The position numbers and the translations under genes are program-made. The notes under the pieces were generated by a model. It had not been told where the DNA came from. It was given only the letters and a program-made list of their open reading frames with translations, and did not search any database. Below are positions 39,056 to 51,057 of a DNA stretch of 64,000 bases, in pieces. The DNA comes from Mactromeris polynyma. Lineage: Eukaryota > Mollusca > Bivalvia > Venerida > Mactridae. The DNA is taken from NCBI GenBank assembly GCA_032209605.1, contig JASFXZ010000002.1, forward strand, positions 54,686,431 through 54,750,430, in the 5' to 3' direction. The number at the start of each line of letters is the position of its first letter. Positions within the stretch are counted from its first letter, which is position 1.

Positions 39056-40444
39056 TTTGTCACTATATTGTGTTCCATTTAATATGTTTTATAAATTAGG
39101 AAATAGCATATTTTCGCCATTCCTACCTGGCTAAAATACGTTTTTTGAAGTAAAAACAAATAGTTTTGTTACTCAGTAACAATTATGCACTCTTATCATA
39201 AAATGTCTAAATATCCGGGTGTAATTCGCTAAAATTCGTTTTTTTTCTACCATGTTATCTCAATGGTGTTAGACAAGTAACGAAGTTTGCACTGATTAAT
39301 ACAACTAAGTAGCATATATGTTGAAGTTTTCTTCATTACATAACTGAGATAACATGTCTAATATAAAGTGCAGAGCCACCCCAAAGTACAAGGAGTCGGG
39401 AAAATATAAGAAAACAACTACAAAGGCAAAACAGACAAGATGCAAAGATGTGTGAAAATGTGAGTAATGATTTCGAAAACTGTACGTCAAAGGGATTGTC
39501 GTGAATGATTATTTGGCTGTTACATAATTGTGGATAGGTTGTCTCATAGGCTTCCCACACAATTTACGTGTCAGTATTAGTGGAAGCCTATACCATCTTA
39601 TCACAGAACATTTGAGGAAAAATAACAAAACAATGCAAACAATATTTTGTATGTAAATTAAGTTGTTAATTATACGACTTGTTGGGTGAACAGACAATAC
39701 GACAAACATCAGCTAATGTAGAAACTTCCCATGAGATACATATATGTCACATTGAAAGAGATGCATTGCTTCTTTGAAATAAGAGCACTATTTAAAGCAG
39801 AAATAACACTATGTGGAATCTAAGATACACCATCATGTGCAAGCATTGAGGGTATGGCAGCAATGCAAGATTACTATTATATTGGTTTAATAACGGTGTT
39901 GTATGAATAGTTATAGCCCGTTTTTTATTTATTTGAAAACGATTCTAAACAAACGGTGAGGGGGTCAGCCAATGGAAACATTTTTTGCAAAAAATATTGA
40001 CCGACAGACAGTGTACACAATAACGGTATTCTCAACTGATTTTGAATTGACGGTACTTCGTGATACACACTGTTTATACTGCTAGTTTCAACAGCTATCG
40101 TTTTGAGTAATATTTATTACCTTAATACATACAGACGACATAGATCCGTTTTGACCCTTGGGAGTTCAACTTGACGTACTAACTTACAGATTAACTAAAG
40201 CACTCTGTTTTCACAACAAAATACAAACATTTGTGCAGTATAGCTTGATTTCTGTATCAGGCATGTTATGGTATGTTGGTAACAGAATCCTTCCCTTTCA
40301 CAGGTAAATTTTACAGCGTCACAGTCAAGTTTGAATATTGTTAAGAAATCACTGTGATATGCCTAATCCAAAAATAGTCAAAACTGAACTATACTGGGTA
40401 ACGTAAACATTACCTTAATTGAATCGGATTCAAGTCAGTCACAT
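39056..40444. other. Intergenic, nothing recognised
   Basis: AT-rich sequence without supported genes. Confidence 0.4.
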
Positions 40445-40517
40445 TGTAACCGGGTCATATTTTTCCATCTGATTTAGTAGTTTACTAAATCAGATGGAAA
40501 GATATGACCCTGTTACA
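40445..40517. repeat. Near-perfect hairpin, 35-bp arms, 3-nt loop
   Basis: The left arm 40445-40479 and right arm 40483-40517 are complementary with two mismatches in 35. The loop is GTT. It is flanked on both sides by ACAT, a possible short target duplication. It could be a miniature foldback element or encode a hairpin RNA. Confidence 0.9.
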
Positions 40518-41162
40518 ACATCCCTGACATAAAACTTTGAGCTATCCATGAGTAACAGTTAATAGTGCACATTTTAATGTTTAATTACAATGGTTGTGAT
40601 CGCAGTATTTCTAATACTGTAATTGTTACATGAAAAATGCCTCATTAACATTTCAACTCTTTAATGAAGACGAATAATGAATTCAGTTCACATTTCGTTG
40701 ATTATCAATAACAACCTCTTCCTTCATGAACAAATTAACAATAACACGTGTCGGTTACATTAAAAATATAATCATGATTGATTGGGTTTTAAAAAGGTCA
40801 AATTGCAAACAATAAATGTTATTATGTTTGCATTTCAGTCAGGAAAAGATCCAGATATATTATACTTGCAATGACAACCCCATAAATGAATAATAATAAT
40901 ATATGATGCCAGTTAATCACATAATTATCATTAATTAGGTATTGAGTGTATGTAAAAGATTGACAAATACAGGTTACATTTCTGGTTCAGCTGTACTAAC
41001 AATATAACGAGCCCTCCCAGTTGCAATGCATTAAATTGTCTGAATACGTATGCTCAATACATTTTCTACTTGAAAGCTTTATCTTGTGTAGAATTCAGAA
41101 GAATGCTGGTTGCAATCTAGGAATAAAACTGCGCCAATGTCAAGTATGTACGTAAATATGAA
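40518..41162. other. Intergenic, nothing recognised
   Basis: AT-rich sequence without supported genes. Confidence 0.4.
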
Positions 41163-41408
41163 CAGGGGCATAGCTTAGCTGAAGTTGATGTGTAGGTCTA
41201 GTTTTAAGGGGGGGGGGGGGGTTCCAGGGTCATGGCCCATCGGAGACATTTTTGTAACTAAATCGTCAGCGATGTGTTTAGCGTATATTTCGTTCCCGTA
41301 AATATGGTTAAAATACCATCAAAAACATACATTAAATATCTTCTTGCAGTTTTGGCCATTTTATATTTTCGATTTTTCCTACACGACCTATAGGAATCTA
41401 CCCCACTG
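41163..41408 (+). mobile_element. hAT-like MITE with internal poly-G run
   Basis: The left end is CAGGGGCATAGCTTAGCTGA and the right end is CTACCCCACTG. It is a relative of 4972-5177, with a G-run at about 41208-41221 and AAAACATACATTAAA in the body. No target duplication was resolved. Confidence 0.6.
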
Positions 41409-43932
41409 GTGAATACCTTCGAAAACATATCAGTGTGTAAAAAAAGAAAATCTGTTTTCCACATTACCAATTCAAAGAATTTAAATTGGAAGTGTTGAAT
41501 AGTTAAAAAAGACAAATAGTTTACCATTCTCCTGTATCTCCTACTGTATGCGATTCCTTTCTTCTATTGGATTGATAATACTGTTTTTGTTATTTAGTAT
41601 ATGCAATAGGTCTGTTTTAATAACTTTAACAGCGATTTTGACAACTAATTTTTCTTTAAAATAAAAATGTAGTAATAATAATTTCTACTTGAACAAATAC
41701 AAAGTTTTTTCAAAGTTTTCGAAGTGTCTGTTCTGATTCTACAAGAGTGTGTGTTATATATAAGGTTATAGTGGCACAGGGCCTCAGTAAATGGATGAGA
41801 AGAAGGTTTCTTGCAATATACGACTAAAGTGTGCAATTTCCGTCAAATAAAAAAAGTTGGGTAGCCTTTCTATCCGTTGACTTGCTTTTGTTGTTTAGTT
41901 GCATTCGAGATGCTACATTGGAATAAAAAAATTCGGTTGTTTTCAAATATCAGTGAAACTTCCATGGGTATTGACCATAACTAACTTTTTCTCTCTATAA
42001 TTGACAGGCAACAGCAATCCACAGCATGAAAGGATGATGTTGTCTGATTTCAACCAAGGTCGTAGTATCGTTACAAGAGATCACAAACCCTAGATTGCAG
42101 GATATTGAAGTTGTTTAAGCATCATTCTAAGCTATTCAGATAGTTAGTCAGTAGGCTACTTTCAACAATACTGTTAAAATAAATTAATCAGATTCATCCT
42201 TATTTGGTACATTTGAAGTGCTATTGAAATACCAAAGCTTACATTCCTGAAGGTTAAATGCTGAGGTTGCTAGTTAAATAATCTCAAATGTAGTTTAAAA
42301 TTAGAAACATCAATTTTATGCTCGTTTAGTGAACGTCACAAATTTTGCATTTTTATCAGGAGCATTAACATTTGTGCGTAACCAACAGCTAATTTCATTT
42401 AATTAACCCAGAAGTTTTCATACTCAAAAGCAAATCCATCAAGAAGTTCAAACCAACTTGGGGATGTTTACTTGCAATTAAGGAGTTTTAAATTAGTCAA
42501 CTCGTACACAATGTCACTCTAATTGAAGTATGTCTCCATCAATTCGTGATATTCTTAATTATCATAAGTGGACACGAAATACGCTTAGTTACAAGCAAAA
42601 AATGAAAATCTGTTAGATCTGAGTGTAAACCAAACTATTTGGGTATCTATATAATGACAACAGAAAGTTTTAACACTTGCGCAATAGTTCAGGCTTTTAA
42701 AAAAATAATACAACTGGAAATGTTGCTGAGCTACAAAATTATGAAAATTCTTTGGCTAGACAGTCCATATGATGTTTGCTGGCATGCTAAACATTTTAAC
42801 ATACAAACGATACTATAGAGAAAAGTATTAAAGGTATTTAAAGCAGGAAAATCAAATATTCAAAAAATTAATTTAAAATTATGTTCATTGAGAAATACGA
42901 AATACAAATTAGCTGTGTTACGACAAAGCTTTTATTAGTGATCAAAAAGTCCATTTTCATTGTCTTTTTACATTTTCTTACAGACCTATTTCTCAACTTT
43001 CATTTAATATCAAATGTATTAAAATTGGACATCTACTTATCTCGTTATAACAATTCCAATATTAAGAACAAGATGCAAAAGTAAGCTACAAAATGATGAC
43101 TTCCATCAGAATGTACATTATTTTTTAAAAAATATCCTTCAAAAAAAAAAAATGCAATACTTATAATTATTTCCTGCTTCGTTTAATTCTATAAATCACA
43201 ATGAAGCCTCCAAAAGTGCTTCATTTGTGGCATCAAAACTTTGATTGGGAAATATTCGACGTCATAACCAATGTCACTAATACAGGTTTGGCCACGGCTG
43301 CGCTCAAATGTACTTTGTGCAAGAGAATAAGTCTCATTTGAAACAAGACTGAATAAGAATTCAGAATATTTGTTTCAGGTATAAAAATTCAGATAATATT
43401 GTAACACAACGTATTACAGATTTATATACACAACTTTTGGCATAGTGTCATCATGGTAAGTGAAATCTCTGGAGACAAGAATAGAGGGTATTAATGACAG
43501 AGACACACAAAAGTAGTCTTGAAATACAGTACATACCTTTCATTAGGAATATTTATAACCTTACAAATTCAGGATCAGTACATAACTTATAAAAGCAGAC
43601 AATGGCTTTATAGTCCAGTAAATGTCATACATTACATAACAATGTCCTATAAATTTGTATTAATGACACATAAAAACATAGATTTTGGTTTAATGGGTAT
43701 TAAAGGTGTTCTGTATGATGTTATTTTGAATATACTGTATGTGTAACTAATGGCAACATTGGACTAACAACCTAAACACGTTTACAACAGACAGAACCTT
43801 TTTATTGTTTAAACTTGAAGATTGTGTGATTAATGTAGAGGAATATGTGACGTATGGCCATATTCTTCTCTCTCTGTATCAGAATACATATGCACCTATC
43901 CGGCGTAGATTTTATAAGATGCAACAAAAACA
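41409..43932. other. Intergenic or distal gene flank; CpG becomes scarce here
   Basis: No supported exon. CG dinucleotides drop: I counted one in 43501-43800. An unexplained CG-bearing segment at 43195-43340 is open in frames on both strands. Confidence 0.4.
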
Positions 43933-44963
43933 GGTCGGAGGTTTAGGGTAACCTTCCAGCAGATGGTACTGGGTTGAGAGGTCGGAGGTTTAGGGTAACC
44001 TTCCAGCAGATGGTACTGGGTTGAGAGGTCGGAGGTTTAGGGTAACCTTCCAGCAGATGGTACTGGGTTGAGAGGTCGGAGGTTTAGGGTAACCTTCCAG
44101 CAGATGGTACTGGGTTGAGAGGTCGGAGGTTTAGGGTAACCTTCCAGCAGATGGTACTGGGTTGATAGGTCGGAGGTTTAGGGTAACCTTCCAGCAGATG
44201 GTACTGGGTTGAGAGGTCGGAGGTTTAGGGTAACCTTCCAGCAGATGGTACTGGGTTGAGAGGTCGGAGGTTTAGGGTAACCTTCCAGCAGATGGTACTG
44301 GGTTGAGAGGTCGGATGTTTAGGGTAACCTTCCAGCAGATGGTACTGGGTTGAGAGGTCAGATGTTTAGGGTAACCTTCCAGCAGATGGTACTGGGTTGA
44401 GAGGTCGGAGGTTTAGGGTAACCTTCCAGCAGATGGTACTGGGTTGAGAGGTCGGAGGTTTAGGGTAACCTTCCAGCAGATGGTACTGGGTTGAGAGGTC
44501 GGAGGTTTAGGGTAACCTTCCAGCAGATGGTACTGGGTTGAGAGGTCGGAGGTTTAGGGTAACCTTCCAGCAGATGGTACTGGGTTGAGAGGTCGGAGGT
44601 TCAGGGTAACCTTCCAGCAGATGGTACTGGGTTGAGAGGTCGGAGGTTTAGGGTAACCTTCCAGCAGATGGTACTGGGTTGAGAGGTCGGATGTTTAGGG
44701 TAACCTTCCAGCAGATGGTACTGGGTTGAGAGGTCGGAGGTTTAGGGTAACCTTCCAGCAGATGGTACTGGGTTGAGAGGTCGGAGGTTCAGGGTAACCT
44801 TCCAGCAGATGGTACTGGGTTGAGAGGTCGGAGGTTTAGGGTAACCTTCCAGCAGATGGTACTGGGTTGAGAGGTCGGAGGTTTAGGGTAACCTTCCAGC
44901 AGATGGTACTGGGTTGAGAGATCGGAGGTTTAGGGTAACCTTCCAGCAGATGGTACTGGGTTG
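43933..44963 (+). repeat. 47-bp minisatellite, 22 units
   Basis: The unit begins GGTCGGAGGTTTAGGGTAAC and ends GATGGTACTGGGTTGAGA. Starts run from 43933 to 44920 at exact 47-bp spacing. Only scattered point variants occur (GGATG, CAGATG, TTCAGGG, TTGATAGG). Confidence 0.97.
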
Positions 44964-45048
44964 GAACATGTAACAGACAAAGGACTTCAAAATGTCCCTT
45001 TTTTTGTAACAAACAGATAAACTACTAAATATGAAAATATAAACCTGT

Positions 45049-45260
45049 CTCCCGTGGCCAAGTGGTGAATGCATCCACCTTGGGAGTGGGAGATTGAAGG
45101 TTCGAATCCCAGAAGAGGTCCGTTCTGATATGACCGGTTGTGGAGCCGCCAGCTAGTTAAATAATGGTTACCATATGCTTCCATGGTAGGAATTGGGAAG
45201 TAAATGCGCTCAGAAACTAGGTGTCTCATAAGTCAGAAATGGCCGACCCTTTAAATAGGG
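45049..45260 (+). mobile_element. tRNA-derived SINE
   Basis: The tRNA-like head CCCGTGGCCAAGTGGTGAAT has a Pro-like anticodon arm (TCCAC CTTGGGA GTGGG) and the B box GGTTCGAATCC. It is followed by a non-tRNA body (GAGCCGCCAGCTAG, CTTCCATGGTAGGAATTG). The mispaired T stem argues against a working tRNA. Confidence 0.65.
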
Positions 45261-45489
45261 GTAACACTATAATAAATGACCACTTTTCTTTCATGAAAGT
45301 ATATTAAACTATCTTAAATATACACAATGTCAATGCTCCTGAAACTCGGTACAAATGTTTCTAGTTTATCTGATACTTATAGCTGAAGAGATGGTTTAGT
45401 TTGAACATATTCAAATTAACATCAATTGAGAAACAAGTTAACAACTTATACTTATCACACTTGATGACTGCTTTCTGGGTTACTAACCA

Positions 45490-45620
45490 AGAAATTGTAC
45501 CGATATCAGCGCTTGTGAAGTAAGCAGTTCAACCTTGCATAAAGTAGGATTCAAACACACCACTTTCAGATCAGTAGTCAGCCATTCTCAGGTCAACTAC
45601 TTTGCCTCCCAATCAGGAGA
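45490..45620 (-). mobile_element. Degenerate tRNA-like SINE fragment
   Basis: On the minus strand, TAGTTGACCTGAGAATGGCT and GATCTGAAAGTGGTGTGTTT followed by GAATCC resemble a decayed tRNA head with a B box. Confidence 0.4.
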
Positions 45621-46663
45621 TATATGACTGTAAGCATCCTGATATTCTTGTGTTGTATTTAATGACTGACTTTGAGTTTTACATTCTAGGCAAACAAACT
45701 ATATATGTACAAAATTATGTTACACTGTGCCCAGCACATGTTTACCAGTATACAATACAATGTCTGCACACACAGGAGACAGTATCAAAACAAAATAATG
45801 ATTTATGATGATGGACAGTCATCTACATGAATGTATACCTATACTTTGCTGGTCCTTTTCTATTATAAATGAATATTTAATGAAGATATTTGTTGTGTTG
45901 TGTTTTGTTTTCTCATAATTACCGTTGTGATGCATTAAGATGCAGCAGTTAAATATACATGCTATGAATTTGTATTATTTCTCTATAGAGTCTTCAACAC
46001 TGTTGAGCATTAATGTTTCTGTATCACTTAAAAACAACAACAATTAATGTATTTATTTTAGCACTTCTGACAAATATTAAGTGTTGTTTTATTAACTAGG
46101 AATACATGAAAAAAATTACGGGGTTCCTTACATTTAAAATAGGTGTACATTGTGTTGTTCTTGTTTTTCCGAGGACTTGACAGAGAAAAAGATGCAATTG
46201 TGTTTTGATAGAAAAGTAAACCGAACTGCTATTATTGTTATTTGGGCTAATGCATTATTGTACCTTAATTGCCATGGATTGGTCCTGAAAGTTCATGGAC
46301 TAGTTCCGTGTTCTATCTAACAACACTATATCTTCTTGTAGCGCATTATGCCTCAAACATTTATGAGTTTACAGCAGTGAATTTTAAGATAAGTTTATAA
46401 ATTTCAAAATTCTTATGTATACAAACAAGTCAATAATCCAACAATATACAACCATAGTTCTGTTATTTAAGTAGTTTATGTATTTTATGAGGATTGCTGT
46501 GAAAACAAAATGTCATTTTAATCCAGAGAAGTTTTCACAGATAACTAGATGCCTAGCTACGATAAGAGCTCTAGAATCTAGGTTGAAGAGTTGAATTCTG
46601 TGAGGCCTAACTCCACTTGCAAGTTATCTACTATAGGGAGAATGGTGAATTGTCAAATCTTAC
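45621..46663. other. Downstream of the last recognised TALPID3-like exon
   Basis: AT-rich and CG-poor. No further exon could be supported. Being CG-poor, it probably lies within the same transcription unit. Confidence 0.4.
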
Positions 46664-46754
46664 CTTGATGATGCAGTTACAGGCTGAGGTGGTCTGTTCA
46701 TTTCTCTGATTGGTGAGTTGACGGAGGCAAGAATTTGATGTAATATTCCACGAT
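46664..46754 (-). CDS. KIAA0586: TALPID3 (KIAA0586)-like gene, short downstream exon
   Basis: The acceptor TTTTGTAG (AG at 46756-46755) and donor CATCAAG|GTAAGA (GT at 46663-46662) delimit 91 bp on the minus strand. The two leading bases AT complete the G left by the 53193 exon to give GAT (Asp), so the phases fit exactly. The peptide begins DRGILHQILASVNSP, resembling the short NVRLLEQIL-type segment that follows the TPAPR motif in vertebrate TALPID3. The exon ends in phase 2 (AG|). The 6.4-kb intron separating it from the previous exon is mostly minisatellite. Assignment rests on splice phase plus a short similarity, so it is less certain than the others. No later exon was recognised. Confidence 0.6.
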
Positions 46755-47544
46755 CTACAAAACATACATAACACACATGTAAATACAACAAAATACAGTG
46801 CATTTGATGCCAATACATCAATGAACAGGGCCAAATGTTATAAAGTAAGTTCAGAGACAAGACTCTGGGACTAGTCTGCAAACTGGGATATTAACCTTAA
46901 AACCTACAACTTCATGAATTCTTTTCTCTTACTAACATTATTGTAGTTATATAGATGATTTTACCACATCAAATCTGCTGGTTAAGCCAACAACTACGCA
47001 GACAACGATCTAACATACTGAATGGTACATAGTCTTATTTTTTGTCAAAATATCCTGAGTCATAAATATGTGAAAATCGTTGGTAAATGCTTTCATACCG
47101 ATGTACTCTACAACTCTGTATTGTCACTCATTTCTTTTTTTACCAAAACTACAAATACAAGAGTCCGATACTGATATTTCTATCCTGACCTACGCACCTA
47201 TTTAGTGCTAACATAGGAAATACTGGTATCAAACTCGTGTTTTGCAGTTCCAAGAAACCTTTAAGCAAAGATACAGTGCAATATTTTAGAGTACAATGAA
47301 GGCATTAACATGCTATTTTCTAAAATTATTACTTGACATATTTTGATAGAATATATGACTGTCTACCTTTAAGGAATCAACAACAATGTTTCTGGTGCAG
47401 GAATGAGACATTCACCTAACAGAAATCTCCCTGTATGCGTTATTGTTTTTTAATTGAGTCTTACTTGCCTTATTTATTTAGTTTAAATGTATTTGTTCTA
47501 CATCAATTATGAAACAAATTTACACCTTATATTAAACAATCATA

Positions 47545-47690
47545 ATGCCTGCCTCCTGGGTAATCAACCAGAACTCATGCCCAATTTAAGGGTTTTGAAG
47601 TTCAGGGCCCAATCTCACCCAAGGCAAGGTTCAAACCCACAACCTTCGGATCAGAAGGTGTTCTACTTCTCAACCAATATACCCTTACCT
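47545..47690 (-). mobile_element. Degenerate tRNA-derived SINE in intron
   Basis: On the minus strand, GTAGAACACCTTCTGATCCG + AAGGTTGTGGGTTTGAACC contains an anticodon-arm-like segment and B box, followed by GGGTGAGATTGGGCCCTGAA. The 125-codon plus frame across it is not a gene. Confidence 0.6.
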
Positions 47691-48279
47691 TCTTTATTTG
47701 ATAGTAAAAAATGCTTTTATTGGTATATTTCACTTCGCATTGAAAATGGTTCAATTTTTCTGCTGTCATTTCAAACACAACACAGAGTATTTTCACACAA
47801 AACATATATACAAACCTACAATAAATGTAACCTCTTAAACTGTCATGTCAGAGAAGATTGTTGATTTGTAAACACGTGCCAAAATCATATTACACTTACA
47901 GAATGGAAATAAGGCATTACGAATGATGTATGACATGACTTTTAGAAACATTTTAACCTAGAAAAACTTTACAAAACACATTACAAATAAATGGAGAACT
48001 AAACATTTTAATGCTAAGATTTGTGATCAAACTCATTTAAATCCCTTCATTTCATATGTATCTAAAATAAATGCTTATCAAACCAATGCTTTCAGTAAAT
48101 GAGTTTAAGATCGTTTTCCTACAAGAGATAAACAAATTGTATTTGACAAATAAATCTAAACAATGGATTGTTGTACTGAATCAATGAATTAAAATGACTC
48201 TAGATACACGTTTTCTGAAATTATTTAAATAAAATGTTCATAAAATCATGATTTGAAAGTGGAACAGGTCTATCTGCAA

Positions 48280-48993
48280 GTACTCAAGAGGTGTACAGAC
48301 TGAGTACACAAAGAGGCGTACAGACTGAGTACACAAAGAGGCGTACAGACTGAGTACACAAAGACGCGTACAGACTGAGTACACAAAGAGGCATACAGAC
48401 TGAGTACACAAGAGGCATACAGACTGAGTACACAAAGAGGCATACAGACTGAGTACACAAAGACGCGTACAGACTGAGTACACAAAGAGGCGTACAGACT
48501 GAGTACACAAAGAGGCGTACAGACTGAGTACACAAAGACGCGTACAGACTGAGTACACAAAGAGGCGTACAGACTGAGTACACAAAGACGCGTACAGACT
48601 GAGTACACAAAGAGGCGTACAGACTGAGTACACAAAGAGGCGTACAGACTGAGTACACAAAGAGGCGTACAGACTGAGTACACAAAGACGCGTACAGACT
48701 GAGTACACAAAGAGGCATACAGACTGAGTACACAAAGAGGCGTACAGACTGAGTACACAAAGAGGCGTACAGACTGAGTACACAAAGAGGCATACAGACT
48801 GAGTACACAAAGAGGCATACAGACTGAGTACACAAAGAGGCGTACAGACTGAGTACACAAAGAGGCATACAGACTGAGTACACAAAGAGGCATACAGACT
48901 GAGTACACAAAGAGGCATACAGACTGAGTACACAAAGAGGCGTACAGACTGAGTACACAAAGAGGCGTACAGACTGAGTACACAAAGAGGCGT
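48280..48993 (+). repeat. 25-bp minisatellite, about 28 units
   Basis: The unit is GAGTACACAAAGAGGCGTAC + AGACT. Starts run from 48302 to 48976, with a single 24-bp unit near 48402. Variants alternate GGCG, CGCG and GGCA. A 25-bp period leaves all three minus frames open, giving false frames of 237-260 codons. Confidence 0.97.
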
Positions 48994-48996
48994 ATT

Positions 48997-50630
48997 GATT
49001 AACTGAGCATACCATTGCACTGTATTTTTAAGGGTTTGCTGTCAAAAGTAACTTAACTGATTAACTGAGCATACCATTGCACTGTATATTTAAGGGTTTG
49101 CTGTCAAAAGTAACTTAACTGATTAACTGAGCATACCATTGCACTGTATATTTAAGGGTTTGCTGTCAAAAGTAACTTAACTGATTAACTGAGCATACCA
49201 TTGCACTGTATATTTAAGGGTTTGCTGTCAAAAGTAACTTAACTGATTAACTGAGCATACCATTGCACTGTATATTTAAGGGTTTGCTGTCAAAAGTAAC
49301 TTAACTGATTAACTGAGCATACCATTGCACTGTATATTTAAGGGTTTGCTGTCAAAAGTAACTTAACTGATTAACTGAGCATACCATTGCACTGTATATT
49401 TAAGGGTTTGCTGTCAAAAGTAACTTAACTGATTAACTGAGCATACCATTGCACTGTATATTTAAGGGTTTGCTGTCAAAAGTAACTTAACTGATTAACT
49501 GAGCATACCATTGCACTGTATATTTAAGGGTTTGCTGTCAAAAGTAACTTAACTGATTAACTGAGCATACCATTGCACTGTATATTTAAGGGTTTGCTGT
49601 CAAAAGTAACTTAACTGATTAACTGAGCATACCATTGCACTGTATATTTAAGGGTTTGCTGTCAAAAGTAACTTAACTGATTAACTGAGCATACCATTGC
49701 ACTGTATATTTAAGGGTTTGCTGTCAAAAGTAACTTAACTGATTAACTGAGCATACCATTGCACTGTATATTTAAGGGTTTGCTGTCAAAAGTAACTTAA
49801 CTGATTAACTGAGCATACCATTGCACTGTATATTTAAGGGTTTGCTGTCAAAAGTAACTTAACTGATTAACTGAGCATACCATTGCACTGTATATTTAAG
49901 GGTTTGCTGTCAAAAGTAACTTAACTGATTAACTGAGCATACCATTGCACTGTATATTTAAGGGTTTGCTGTCAAAAGTAACTTAACTGATTAACTGAGC
50001 ATACCATTGCACTGTATATTTAAGGGTTTGCTGTCAAAAGTAACTTAACTGATTAACTGAGCATACCATTGCACTGTATATTTAAGGGTTTGCTGTCAAA
50101 AGTAACTTAACTGATTAACTGAGCATACCATTGCACTGTATATTTAAGGGTTTGCTGTCAAAAGTAACTTAACTGATTAACTGAGCATACCATTGCACTG
50201 TATATTTAAGGGTTTGCTGTCAAAAGTAACTTAACTGATTAACTGAGCATACCATTGCACTGTATATTTAAGGGTTTGCTGTCAAAAGTAACTTAACTGA
50301 TTAACTGAGCATACCATTGCACTGTATATTTAAGGGTTTGCTGTCAAAAGTAACTTAACTGATTAACTGAGCATACCATTGCACTGTATATTTAAGGGTT
50401 TGCTGTCAAAAGTAACTTAACTGATTAACTGAGCATACCATTGCACTGTATATTTAAGGGTTTGCTGTCAAAAGTAACTTAACTGATTAACTGAGCATAC
50501 CATTGCACTGTATATTTAAGGGTTTGCTGTCAAAAGTAACTTAACTGATTAACTGAGCATACCATTGCACTGTATATTTAAGGGTTTGCTGTCAAAAGTA
50601 ATTTAACTGATTAACTGAGCATACCATTGC
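48997..50630 (+). repeat. 62-bp minisatellite, 26 units, almost invariant
   Basis: GATTAACTGAGCATACCATT recurs from 48997 to 50609, exactly 26 periods of 62 bp. Differences are seen only in the first copy (ATTTTTA for ATATTTA) and the last (AATTTAAC for AACTTAAC). It abuts the 25-bp array with a 3-bp gap. Confidence 0.97.
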
Positions 50631-51057
50631 TTTTATATAGCACAGACAAATATAAATAATATGAAAACATTGTGTTTTTTTTGTTATTTTATGTTTGATG
50701 ATATCCTAAATCTTAGCAATTCTCGCAATAAAATTTACCAACATGAAATATTATACCGCACTTACGAGAAATTGATATAGATTTCATTATTCAAATAAGT
50801 AAAATTCAAAACCACCCCATAAAAAATATTTACAAAACTAGAAGTATGATCTCATCTAATACACATTATGCAGATGCAAATTTCATTAATCAAATTTACT
50901 CTCTGAGATTCTGTGAAACATATTGCATGAAATTAAGGAAAAAGTATCAAGACGCATTAAGGCGGAAAAGTATCAGTTAACCGTATGCAGATTTTCGAAG
51001 AAGAGGTTATACAAGCACAGGAGGTTATGTCTCTCCATTCAAACATACTGTGATACT
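50631..51057. other. Intronic unique sequence between arrays
   Basis: AT-rich, nothing recognised. Confidence 0.5.

Noticed and set aside
43933..44963. CRISPR-like or telomere-like array (contains TTAGGG)
   Set aside because: Units are contiguous with no variable spacers, and TTAGGG occurs once per 47-bp unit. It is an ordinary minisatellite.
46264..46284. 21-bp micro-exon (TTTCAG acceptor, AAG|GTA donor) compatible in phase with the TALPID3-like gene
   Set aside because: Too short to support by homology. Such splice-like pairs are common in AT-rich DNA.
47487..47864. 125-codon plus frame
   Set aside because: Crosses a reverse-oriented SINE. The RQGSNPQPSD-type peptide is a common read-through of tRNA-like repeats.
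48238..49020. Three overlapping minus-strand frames of 237-260 codons
   Set aside because: They are three frames of the same 25-bp tandem repeat. A repeat without a stop in any frame gives long false frames.
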